A DNA stretch of 25,413 nucleotides from DYGX01 sp035325905 (lineage in GTDB: Bacteria; Chloroflexota; Anaerolineae; Aggregatilineales; Aggregatilineaceae): NCBI GenBank assembly GCA_035325905.1, contig DAOKYY010000051.1, positions 1 through 25,413 of the forward strand. The letters run 5' to 3'. The notes beneath the pieces are model-generated. The model had not been told where the DNA came from, ran no database searches, and worked only from the letters and a program-made list of their open reading frames with translations. Made by a program: the position numbers and the translations under genes. Position 1 is the stretch's first letter, and every line of letters begins with the position of its first letter. This document shows positions 1-6,579 of the stretch, in pieces.

Positions 1-34
1 TGTCACTATGCTGTTGTTAAGGTGCCCAGAGAGA

Positions 35-58
35 TAAAAAACCAGCGTCTCCGCCGGT
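35..58 (-). terminator. Intrinsic terminator of the left-edge transcript
   Basis: On the minus strand a perfect 7-bp stem (ACCGGCG at 58-52, loop GAGA, CGCTGGT at 47-41) runs directly into six T residues. The 5' arm can alternatively pair with CCGTCGG (minus strand, 106-100), which would prevent the terminator from forming. Confidence 0.8.
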
Positions 59-66
59 CCGCACGT

Positions 67-144
67 CTACAGATGCACGTTCTGACGCGCTCTCCGTAGC
101 CGACGGTCCCTCCTTGGTAGTAGCCAGTCGTAGCTGTCACCCAT
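67..144 (-). CDS. Possible 25-aa leader peptide
   Basis: An ATG at 144 is preceded at 6-nt spacing by GAAGG (151-155) and opens a 25-codon frame ending in TAG at 67. The peptide is very basic in its second half (PRRDRRLRRARQ) and includes an R-L-R tripeptide, a motif known from macrolide-responsive stalling peptides of erm leaders. It uses codons rare in this GC-rich window (AGG-AGG, CTA-CTA, AGA) and an internal AAGGAGG (109-115) that could pause ribosomes. The stop is followed nine bases later by the terminator stem. This is the arrangement of a translational attenuator, but the frame is short enough to arise by chance. No homologue is recognised. Confidence 0.3.
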   Translation of the reverse strand: MGDSYDWLLPRRDRRLRRARQNVHL

Positions 145-170
145 CCGCAACCTTCACGGATGCACCTATT

Positions 171-199
171 ATCATACCACACGGGGACAGCCCTGGCAA
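171..199 (-). promoter_or_regulatory. Sigma70-type promoter P2, minus strand
   Basis: On the minus strand, -35 TTGCCA (199-194) and -10 TATGAT (176-171) are separated by 17 bp. The expected start point is near 164, just ahead of the small ORF and terminator. Confidence 0.65.
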
Positions 200-268
200 G
201 AGCGATCTTTACGTTCTTAAGCTGCTCGCGCCGCCGGGGACAAGCTCCCATTCGGCAGCGCGGGGAGC

Positions 269-296
269 ATTATAGCCGACACAGGCGCCGTGTCAA
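269..296 (-). promoter_or_regulatory. Consensus sigma70 promoter P1, minus strand
   Basis: On the minus strand a perfect -35 TTGACA (296-291) and perfect -10 TATAAT (274-269) are separated by 16 bp. It points leftwards, away from the gene ending at 343, so it drives something at or beyond the left edge, in tandem with the promoter at 171-199. The rest of 1-342 holds no gene that I can support. Confidence 0.75.
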
Positions 297-342
297 GCCC
301 AATTTTCGATTCGTGACATATTCATCGTAAGCCTGTCCACGC

Positions 343-1389
343 TCACTTCAGCCCGAGCCACGCCTCGCGATAAATCGCCCACTCCCGCGAGTCGGTCGCC
401 GAGTAAATGTACAGCCCAATGCCGTCAAATGACTCCGCCGCCGGCATCTGCGCCCGGCCACGCTCGATCCCCTGCACGGCTGCTCGCACCGACTCGACCT
501 CAGGATCGTGTCCCGGTGCGGCATCGTATGTCGGAATGGCGACCGCCAGGCGGGGCCGAGGCTCGATCCCCTCCAGCGCACCGGAATAGCTCTCCAACTG
601 ATAGGCCACCCACGCCTCAAACGCCTCGGCATCAGGCAGGCCCGCGGCATAGGCCATAATCACGATCTCGTCCACCAGCAGCAGACCGACCCGCTGCTTA
701 TAGTTCCCATCCCACGTCAGTTCCGGCGCAACAGACAGCCCCATCGGCACATCAGGATCGGACGGAATCCGGTCCGGCGGCGCGGCCAGCGAGAGCATCG
801 CATCGGCGCCGATCGCCTCACGGAGCGCCCGCACCATCCGTACATAGGACTCGCTCCCGTTGGGAATCGCGTAGCTGTTGAGCTGCACGCCGTCGAATTG
901 CCAATCGAACACTGCCTTCTGGGCCAGTTCAGCGGCGCGCGCACGCAGCGCCTCATCGGCGATCTGCTCGCTGGACATCCGCAGCCACAAGAGGACCTGA
1001 AGCTCTGGATAGCTCTCACGTAACTTTTCGCCGAACGCTGCTGCGTATTCCCCTTCGCGGACCGCGCCGTCGCTCAGCCAGGCGGCAGCTTCGAGATAGA
1101 CGGTCCCGATCCGGTTGTCGCGCAACCGTTGGGCAATTTGCGCCGCCGAGTCCACCCCCTCCGGCAAAACCGCCCAAGGATCGAACTCGAACCAGGTGCG
1201 GTTATTGCGACTCGATTGGCTATCCGACGTCAGAGTCGGGACCACAAATTCGACCCCAATCAGAACAAGCACAACCAACGTTGCGACCGCACCGACCGCA
1301 ACAGCAGCCCATCGCGGCCAGCCGCCACCTTCCTCGACCCGCACATGCCCGCGCGTCGACTGCTTGCGCGACGTCCGGCCGAACCTCAC
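343..1389 (-). CDS. Membrane-anchored GH18-like TIM-barrel protein, probably non-catalytic
   Basis: 348 aa, GTG start overlapping the ybeY stop (GTGA), so translation is probably coupled. A short basic N-terminus is followed by one transmembrane segment (about 26-51), which anchors an extracytoplasmic domain. That domain looks like a chitinase-type (GH18) barrel: the strand FDGVQLNSY (165-173) sits where the family has its DGxDxDxE signature, and VDEIVIMAY (239-247) resembles the later 'D..nvMaYD' strand. The acidic catalytic triad is absent (Q169, N171, Y173), so hydrolysis is unlikely; carbohydrate or peptidoglycan binding is a guess. It is the last gene of the pgpH-ybeY unit. Family placement is from motif resemblance only. 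Confidence 0.7.
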   Translation of the reverse strand: MRFGRTSRKQSTRGHVRVEEGGGWPRWAAVAVGAVATLVVLVLIGVEFVVPTLTSDSQSSRNNRTWFEFDPWAVLPEGVDSAAQIAQRLRDNRIGTVYLEAAAWLSDGAVREGEYAAAFGEKLRESYPELQVLLWLRMSSEQIADEALRARAAELAQKAVFDWQFDGVQLNSYAIPNGSESYVRMVRALREAIGADAMLSLAAPPDRIPSDPDVPMGLSVAPELTWDGNYKQRVGLLLVDEIVIMAYAAGLPDAEAFEAWVAYQLESYSGALEGIEPRPRLAVAIPTYDAAPGHDPEVESVRAAVQGIERGRAQMPAAESFDGIGLYIYSATDSREWAIYREAWLGLK

Positions 1390-1916
1390 TCCCCTGCCTC
1401 CTGACCGTCTGCATCGCCGTCGCCATCCGACGAGTCATCAAACGAGAAGCGGGGCACGACAATCGGGACGCCCGCCGCTGCCAGCGCCTCGGCCTGGATC
1501 GTCCACATCGTCTCCTGGCTCGCGAGCGAATCGTGATCGTAGCCCAGCAAATGGAGCGTGCCGTGAATGACGGCCAGCAACAGCTCATCGCCGAAGGTGT
1601 GCCCCTCGGCCTCCGCCTGGCGCGCAAGGTAGGGCGCAGCGATAACCAGGTCGCCCAGATAGCCCGCGTCGTCCGGCGACTCGCTCGCTTCTGCCGGAAA
1701 CGACAGGACATCCGTCGGACGATCGATTCCCCGGTACTCCCTGTTCAAAGCACGCACCGCCTCGTCACCGACCAACACCACGCTCAGCCCGCTCTCAGGT
1801 AGCGCGTTCTCGCGCGACAGCAGCCAGCGAATCGCCGCCGCCAGCCGCGCTTCGGGGATGGAGTGAGCCGTCTCAACCTGAACCATCAGGTTGATCGCAT
1901 ACTGGCGGTCACTCAT
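1386..1916 (-). CDS. ybeY: Endoribonuclease YbeY
   Basis: A 176-aa product with the UPF0054 zinc signature HGTLHLLGYDH; ligands H118, H122 and H128. YbeY is a single-strand RNase needed for 16S rRNA 3'-end maturation and late ribosome quality control. The upstream conserved segment RPTDVLSFP is also present. I chose the ATG at 1916, which overlaps the pgpH stop by 8 bp and has a GAGG motif 6-7 bases ahead; an in-frame ATG at 1964 would overlap pgpH by 56 bp. The last 20 residues are Asp/Gly-rich and unconserved. The pgpH-ybeY adjacency is widespread in bacteria and supports both assignments. Confidence 0.95.
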   Translation of the reverse strand: MSDRQYAINLMVQVETAHSIPEARLAAAIRWLLSRENALPESGLSVVLVGDEAVRALNREYRGIDRPTDVLSFPAEASESPDDAGYLGDLVIAAPYLARQAEAEGHTFGDELLLAVIHGTLHLLGYDHDSLASQETMWTIQAEALAAAGVPIVVPRFSFDDSSDGDGDADGQEAGE

Positions 1917-4260
1917 GCTTGCCCTCGCGCTGACGCTCTTCGTGCGGCGCTTTCTTCGAGCCATCTTGATCGGTCTTGTGCTTATTGCCAGACCGTCGCC
2001 GCCCGATCAAGGTATCGGCCACCGCTCCGAAAACCGGCGGGTGCGCCAGCTCATCGCCGGGTAGCGCCGCAGCAGCGCGCGCATCCGCCTCGCGAGGCTT
2101 GCCAGGCCGGACACGTTCCGGCAGGTCGGCGGCTGGAAGCGGGGCAGCAACGGCGCCCGGCGTGCCGGGGTACATCACGCGTGGGTGAAATACCCCTTGC
2201 AGCGCGGCCAGAAACGTGTCGCGCAGCGCAGCCAGATCGCTGAGCGTCAGCCCGCTCTCGTCAAGCTGCTGTTCGCGCAGGCGCGCGTCAAAGATGAAAT
2301 CGACCGTCTCCTGCACGTCCTGCTTGTTTTGTGGGCGGCGCGCCCGAACGCTGCTCTCACAGCCGTCGGCCAGCATCAGGATCGCGGATTCGCGCGTGCG
2401 CGGGCGCGGGCCGGGATAGGTGAAGTCTTCCGCGCTGACTTCTTGATTCACCGCCTCCGCCCGCTTGAGCGCCTCGCGATAAAAGTACATGACCTGGGTG
2501 GTGCCGTGATGCTCAAAGATAAAATCGCGCAGACGCGCCGGCAGGTGGTGATTCCGCGCCAGCCGGTCGCCTTCGGTCACATGCCCGATGATGATGCGCG
2601 CGCTCTGGTGCGGGTTGTCGAGATCGTCATGCGGGTTCACGCCGTCGGCCTGGTTCTCGACGAAAAAGTGCGGGTTAAGAATCTTGCCGATGTCGTGGTA
2701 CATCGCCGCGACGCGGACCAATGGCGCGTTCGCCTCAATCCGCTGCGCGCCTAGCTCGGCCAGGTTCGCGACCTGCAAGCTATGCTGGTAGGTGCCGGGC
2801 GCCTCGCGCAGCATCCGTTGCAGCAAGGGGTGGTTGGGCTGCATCAGCTCGGCTAACTTCAGGCTGGTCGGGATGTTCAGCACAAAGCTCACCAGATATA
2901 GCCCAACCAGCGCGAACGCCGCCGACAGCAGCCCGTTGACCAGCGAGCCGCCGATCTGCCCGGCCAGCGCGACCGCATCAGGATCGGTCTCGCGGCCCAG
3001 GCCAAAGATGACCGCGACCGCCGCGCTCGCCAGCCCGACCACCCCGCCCGCCACGAAATAGGCATTTAGCCGCTCGGTTCGCCCCAGCGCCAGCACGCCG
3101 AGCACCCCTCCGAACCCCGACAAGACAGCGTATTCCAGCGAATAATTCGACATATAGCCGATCAGCGTCGCCAGCACGACGCTGCCGATGATCGCGAGCT
3201 GTGGACCGACGAGGGTCGCAATCAGGAAGGCGAACGCCGCCGCGGGGAAGTAGTACGGGCTGATTGCATCCTCCGAGAACACGACACGCGCGCCGCCGAG
3301 GAAGATCAGAAAGAGAATGCCGAGCGTGATCATAAAGGTCGGGCTGGCATAGATATCGAGGAAGAAGCGCCGCACGTAGACGCCCAGGAACGCCGATACC
3401 AGCCCCATCGCCAGCAGCGCGGCCGTGAAGCGCGACATCCGCCGCTCGCCTGCTTGCAGCAGCCCGAACTGCTCCAGCGCCTCGATGTGCGCCGCTGTGG
3501 CGATCTCGCCCTCGCGAATAATGATCTGGCCGCGCGCGAACGTGCGCGCCTCGACCGGCACGTTCTGCGCAGCGGTGGCCTGTGCCTGGCGCGTCAGCTC
3601 GTCGTTATAGTAGGCGTTGACCCGCAGCAGATCGGACACGATTGCTACGATAATCCGCACCTCAGCCTCGCTGAACGAGGCGCTAATCAGGTTGGGCAGG
3701 TTGTCGCGCCGGGCCTGGATGTTATCCTCGCGCACCTCGCCGCTCATCACCCGCTCCAGAAGGCGGATGATCTGCGTGGAGATCGCTCGCCACGTCGATT
3801 CTTCCTCGACAGCGAGGATCGCATCGATCACCGCCGGCTCAAGCGAGAGCGCCGCGATCGCGGTAATGTCTTCACGCTGCTGGTCGAGCGTGGCAAAGTC
3901 GTCGTAGCGGACATTTTCGATGAAGTCAAGGATTTCGCGGGTGAGCTGCACCTGCTCGCGGGTGACGTTCATATCCGGCGGATCGTAGATCGGGCGGACC
4001 GCCGCCATCTCGGCGTCGCGCCGCGCCTGCGTCAGCACGTCCGAGTCGTATTTCAGGCTGCGCGGAGCCAGCACGTCACGCGGGGCCACTTCGCCGACTT
4101 CCAGCGCGACCAGCGCCTCGTCCGGCGTCAGCGCATCATAGGCAATGATCAACCCTCCGACCCCAATAAACCCGGCCAGCAGCAGGATATGCAGGCCGGT
4201 ACGCCAGGCAGCCCGCCCAGGCGCCCGGTGTTTCGAGGAAAGCAGTTCGGACGCTGCCAT
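1909..4260 (-). CDS. pgpH: PgpH-family 7TM-HD cyclic-di-AMP phosphodiesterase
   Basis: A 783-aa membrane protein. Order of parts: one N-terminal transmembrane helix (about 22-41), an extracellular 7TMR-HDED-type domain (to about 270), a seven-helix membrane block (about 276-462), then a cytoplasmic HD domain with YHDIGK (HD pair H522-D523) and a later EHHG motif. In Firmicutes this family hydrolyses c-di-AMP to pApA. The C-terminal tail after about residue 700 is Pro/Ala-rich, then highly charged and Lys-rich. The start at 4260 is chosen for a GAGG motif 5-6 bases ahead; an in-frame start at 4308 lacks this. The 3' end overlaps ybeY. No diadenylate cyclase gene lies in the window, so the ligand is inferred from the family. 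Confidence 0.9.
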   Translation of the reverse strand: MAASELLSSKHRAPGRAAWRTGLHILLLAGFIGVGGLIIAYDALTPDEALVALEVGEVAPRDVLAPRSLKYDSDVLTQARRDAEMAAVRPIYDPPDMNVTREQVQLTREILDFIENVRYDDFATLDQQREDITAIAALSLEPAVIDAILAVEEESTWRAISTQIIRLLERVMSGEVREDNIQARRDNLPNLISASFSEAEVRIIVAIVSDLLRVNAYYNDELTRQAQATAAQNVPVEARTFARGQIIIREGEIATAAHIEALEQFGLLQAGERRMSRFTAALLAMGLVSAFLGVYVRRFFLDIYASPTFMITLGILFLIFLGGARVVFSEDAISPYYFPAAAFAFLIATLVGPQLAIIGSVVLATLIGYMSNYSLEYAVLSGFGGVLGVLALGRTERLNAYFVAGGVVGLASAAVAVIFGLGRETDPDAVALAGQIGGSLVNGLLSAAFALVGLYLVSFVLNIPTSLKLAELMQPNHPLLQRMLREAPGTYQHSLQVANLAELGAQRIEANAPLVRVAAMYHDIGKILNPHFFVENQADGVNPHDDLDNPHQSARIIIGHVTEGDRLARNHHLPARLRDFIFEHHGTTQVMYFYREALKRAEAVNQEVSAEDFTYPGPRPRTRESAILMLADGCESSVRARRPQNKQDVQETVDFIFDARLREQQLDESGLTLSDLAALRDTFLAALQGVFHPRVMYPGTPGAVAAPLPAADLPERVRPGKPREADARAAAALPGDELAHPPVFGAVADTLIGRRRSGNKHKTDQDGSKKAPHEERQREGKHE

Positions 4261-4300
4261 TCCGGCCTCTTTCAGTGGCGGACAATGGCCTGTTCGCCGG

Positions 4301-4332
4301 AAAAACACAAGGCGGGCATCGCTGCGCCCGCC
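4301..4332 (-). terminator. Intrinsic terminator after yqeY
   Basis: On the minus strand a perfect 7-bp stem (GGCGGGC/GCCCGCC, 8-nt loop, 4332-4311) is followed by TTGTGTTTTT. It lies between yqeY and pgpH and should end the yqeY transcript, only 41 bp before the pgpH start. Confidence 0.7.
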
Positions 4333-4383
4333 GTCATCGTTTCTGTCGCTGATGGAGTCGACTGCCGGCGGCCAGGTGGCATC

Positions 4384-4830
4384 TCACGCGCCGAGCTTCT
4401 GCCGGACGACTTCGTTCACCAGCTTGCCGTCGGCCTGCCCGCGCAGGCGGGGCATCACCGCGCCCATCACGCGGCCCATATCTTTCGGGCCAGCCGCGCC
4501 CGTCGCGGCGATCGCCTCGCTCACGATCCGCTCGACTTCTTCCCGGCTGAGCTGGCGCGGAAGGTAGCCCTCGATGGTATCCAGCTCATACTGCTCTTGC
4601 GCCGCCAATTCTGTCCGGCCCGCGCGCGTCATCTCGTCAATCGACTCGCGCCGTTTCTTGGCTTCGGTGATCAGCAGGCCAATGATATCCTCGTCAGTGA
4701 GCGTCACGCGCCGGTCGACCTCGGCCTGCTTGAAGGCGGCCATCAGCAGGCGCAGAATCTCGCGCCGCCGCGTGTCGCCGCTCTTCATCGCCGCCTTCAG
4801 ATCATCTTGGATTCGGTCCTTGATCGACAT
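4384..4830 (-). CDS. yqeY: GatB/YqeY domain protein
   Basis: A 148-aa product matching the whole YqeY family, which is related to the C-terminal tRNA-binding helical domain of GatB (amidotransferase subunit B). The N-terminus SIKDRIQDDLKAAMKSGD and the central ELAAQEQYELDTIEGYLP-type segment are typical, as is the internal MGRVMGAVMPRL region. The free-standing protein's exact role is not established; it is assumed to bind tRNA or affect amidotransferase function. The ATG at 4830 has an AGAGG motif 5 bases ahead. It appears monocistronic, with a good promoter at 4880-4908 and a terminator at 4301-4332. Confidence 0.9.
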   Translation of the reverse strand: MSIKDRIQDDLKAAMKSGDTRRREILRLLMAAFKQAEVDRRVTLTDEDIIGLLITEAKKRRESIDEMTRAGRTELAAQEQYELDTIEGYLPRQLSREEVERIVSEAIAATGAAGPKDMGRVMGAVMPRLRGQADGKLVNEVVRQKLGA

Positions 4831-4879
4831 ACTCGCCTCTGCTGACCGCAGCCTCCTTCAACAGGGCGCCGCGAGATGC

Positions 4880-4908
4880 ATTATAGCCGCGCCGCTACCC
4901 CCTGCCAA
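4880..4908 (-). promoter_or_regulatory. Promoter of yqeY
   Basis: On the minus strand, -35 TTGGCA (4908-4903) and perfect -10 TATAAT (4885-4880) with a 17-bp spacer. The start point would be near 4873, giving a 5' leader of about 43 nt before the yqeY ATG. It lies just past the stop codon of the upstream HIT gene. Confidence 0.7.
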
Positions 4909-4921
4909 GCCGGGAGCCGGG

Positions 4922-5263
4922 TTAGCCCGGCGGCCAGCCCATCTGCCGCCCGCCGAGCAAGTGAAGATGGACGTGAAAGACCGACTGCCCGCCCTGCCGG
5001 CCTTCATTGAGGACTAGCCGGTACCCATCCGTCGCGATCCCCAAATCGCGCGCGATCCGCCCTGCCACGACGATCAGGTGGCCCGCCAGGCTGGCGTCGC
5101 CGCTCGCCAGATCATCCGGCCCGCCGACATGCTCGCGCGGAATCACCAGGACGTGCACCGGCGCCATCGGGTTGACATCGCGAAAGGCGACGACGCGCTC
5201 GTCCTCGTAGACCAACGTCGCTGGGCGCCGCCCCGCCACGATCTCGCAGAAGGCACATGCCAT
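4922..5263 (-). CDS. HIT-family (HINT-type) nucleotide hydrolase
   Basis: 113 aa, the usual length for HINT proteins. The histidine triad H97-V-H99-L-H101-L-L is intact, and the C-terminus (GGRQMGWPPG) is the standard HINT ending. These proteins hydrolyse purine nucleoside phosphoramidates and similar adducts, with the middle or last triad His forming a nucleotidyl intermediate. N-terminal C3-x2-C6 is shared with many bacterial HINT proteins. The ATG at 5263 is preceded by AAAGGG 8-9 bases ahead and gives the family-standard N-terminus (MACAFC); a longer frame from 5302 would overlap mtaB. It follows mtaB by 14 bp and is probably co-transcribed. Confidence 0.93.
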   Translation of the reverse strand: MACAFCEIVAGRRPATLVYEDERVVAFRDVNPMAPVHVLVIPREHVGGPDDLASGDASLAGHLIVVAGRIARDLGIATDGYRLVLNEGRQGGQSVFHVHLHLLGGRQMGWPPG

Positions 5264-5277
5264 ATCTCGATTCCCTT

Positions 5278-6579
5278 TCACGCCCCGGCTGTGGCCGAGC
5301 ACAGCGCGGCGGTGAGCACGCTACCGCGCAGCCCAGTGCCACAAACGGTTGAGAGCGTGTTTGTCAGGACCTCCGGCGTTACCAGCTCGACCCGCACGTA
5401 GTGGTCGGTCAGCCCGCCGTTGACGAACCCATCCGGCGTCGCGCCGGACACCTGCTCCCACAACACCGTGACGCCCTGCCCCACAAACCGCCGCGCAAAC
5501 CGCTCCGCCCCCTCGTCGGACAGCGCCAGCAGCCGCGCGCTGCGCGCTTTCTTGATCTCCTCCGCTATGTGCCCGGCCATACGCGCCGCCGCCGTGCCGG
5601 GCCGCCTGGAATAGCGGAAGACGTGCAGCTTCATAAAGTCCATCTCGCGCACGAAGGCGAAGCTGGTCTCGAACTCAGCGTCCGTCTCACCCGGAAAGCC
5701 CGCGATCACATCCGTGCTGACGGCTAGATCAGGGATCGCGGCGCGCGCGGACTCGACCAGAGCGCGGAAGCTCGCCTGCGACGTGCGGCGGGCCATGCGC
5801 TTCAGGGTCGCGTCGCAGCCGCTTTGCAGCGGCAAATGCAGGTGGCGGCACAGGCGAGGATTCTCCCACAGCACGAAGAAATCCGGCGACAGGTCCCACG
5901 GCTCGAGCGACGACAGCCGCAGGCGCGGCAGATCGGTGTGCTCCAGCAGCGTGCGCACCAGCCGCGCCAGCCCGTCCGCCAGCCCCAGGTCGTGGCCGTA
6001 GGAGCCGAGATGGACGCCGGTCAAGACCGCTTCCTGGTACCCCGCCGCCGCCAGCGCCTGAACTTCGCGCACCACGTCCGGCAGCGGGCGGCTGCGCCCT
6101 GGCCCACGCGCGATCGTCGTGACGCAGAACGTACAGCGGTTGTCGCAGCCATCCTGCGCTTTGACGAACGCCCGCGTGCGCCCCAGCGCGCCGGGCAGTG
6201 GCGCGCGCTCCAGCGGCTCGCGATCGTAGACATACTGCGGGACATCTTCGCCAAGAACCATCGGCACCAGGCGGTCTTTGTCCGCGTTGCCGACGACGCT
6301 GCTCACGCAGGGCAGCGTCGCAACCGCCTGCGGAGCAAGCTCAGCATAGCACCCGGTCGCCACGATGCGCGCCGCAGGGTTGGCGCGGCTCAGCCGCCGG
6401 ATGATATTCCGGCTCGACCGCCCCGCCTCGTTGGTCACGGCGCAGGTGTTGACGACGCACAGGTCCGCCTCGCCCGCTGATCCGGCGATCGCGTGCCCGG
6501 CGGAAGCGAACTGCCGCGCGAGAGTCTCGATCTCGCTCTGGTTCAGGCGGCAGCCGGTGAACTCCAGATAGACTTTCAT
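5278..6579 (-). CDS. mtaB: tRNA (N6-threonylcarbamoyladenosine37-C2) methylthiotransferase MtaB
   Basis: 433 aa with the methylthiotransferase layout: N-terminal UPF0004 domain with auxiliary 4Fe-4S cysteines C10, C46 and C77; radical SAM domain with CDNRCTFC (C145, C149, C152) binding the second cluster; then a C-terminal TRAM-like region (about 370-433). The N-terminus (YLEFTGCRLNQSE) is typical of MtaB rather than MiaB or RimO. It converts t6A to ms2t6A at position 37 of ANN-decoding tRNAs. The ATG overlaps the stop of the preceding membrane-protein gene (ATGA), so translation is probably coupled. MiaB-type function is the main alternative, considered less likely. Confidence 0.9.
   Translation of the reverse strand: MKVYLEFTGCRLNQSEIETLARQFASAGHAIAGSAGEADLCVVNTCAVTNEAGRSSRNIIRRLSRANPAARIVATGCYAELAPQAVATLPCVSSVVGNADKDRLVPMVLGEDVPQYVYDREPLERAPLPGALGRTRAFVKAQDGCDNRCTFCVTTIARGPGRSRPLPDVVREVQALAAAGYQEAVLTGVHLGSYGHDLGLADGLARLVRTLLEHTDLPRLRLSSLEPWDLSPDFFVLWENPRLCRHLHLPLQSGCDATLKRMARRTSQASFRALVESARAAIPDLAVSTDVIAGFPGETDAEFETSFAFVREMDFMKLHVFRYSRRPGTAAARMAGHIAEEIKKARSARLLALSDEGAERFARRFVGQGVTVLWEQVSGATPDGFVNGGLTDHYVRVELVTPEVLTNTLSTVCGTGLRGSVLTAALCSATAGA

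Larger units (their letters stand above)
35..165 (-). ncRNA. Short structured transcript: leader/attenuator or small RNA candidate
   Basis: A transcript of about 130 nt is predicted on the minus strand, from the promoter at 171-199 to the intrinsic terminator at 35-58. Visible structure, in transcript order: hairpin 162-142 (CATCCG/CGGATG, with a GAAGG ribosome-binding motif in its loop), hairpin 106-94 (CCGT/ACGG), hairpin 90-61 (GCGCGTC pairing GACGTGC, one G-U, with inner CAGA/TCTG), then the terminator. It also holds a 25-codon ORF. I could not match it to a known family such as SRP RNA, 6S RNA or a common riboswitch. The regulated gene, if it is a leader, would lie beyond position 1. Promoter and terminator are directly visible; the role is inferred. 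Confidence 0.45.

Noticed and set aside
35..165. SRP RNA, 6S RNA or a common riboswitch at the left edge
   Set aside because: I do not see the SRP GGAAG-type apical loop, the long closing stem and central bubble of 6S RNA, or core motifs of common riboswitches.
6..251. Open 81-codon frame on the minus strand
   Set aside because: It runs through the promoter at 171-199, the hairpins and the terminator, lacks a ribosome-binding site and looks unlike a protein family.
4916..4931. Hairpin GCCGGG/CCCGGC at the HIT stop as a terminator
   Set aside because: No T-tract follows on the minus strand, so intrinsic termination is not supported.
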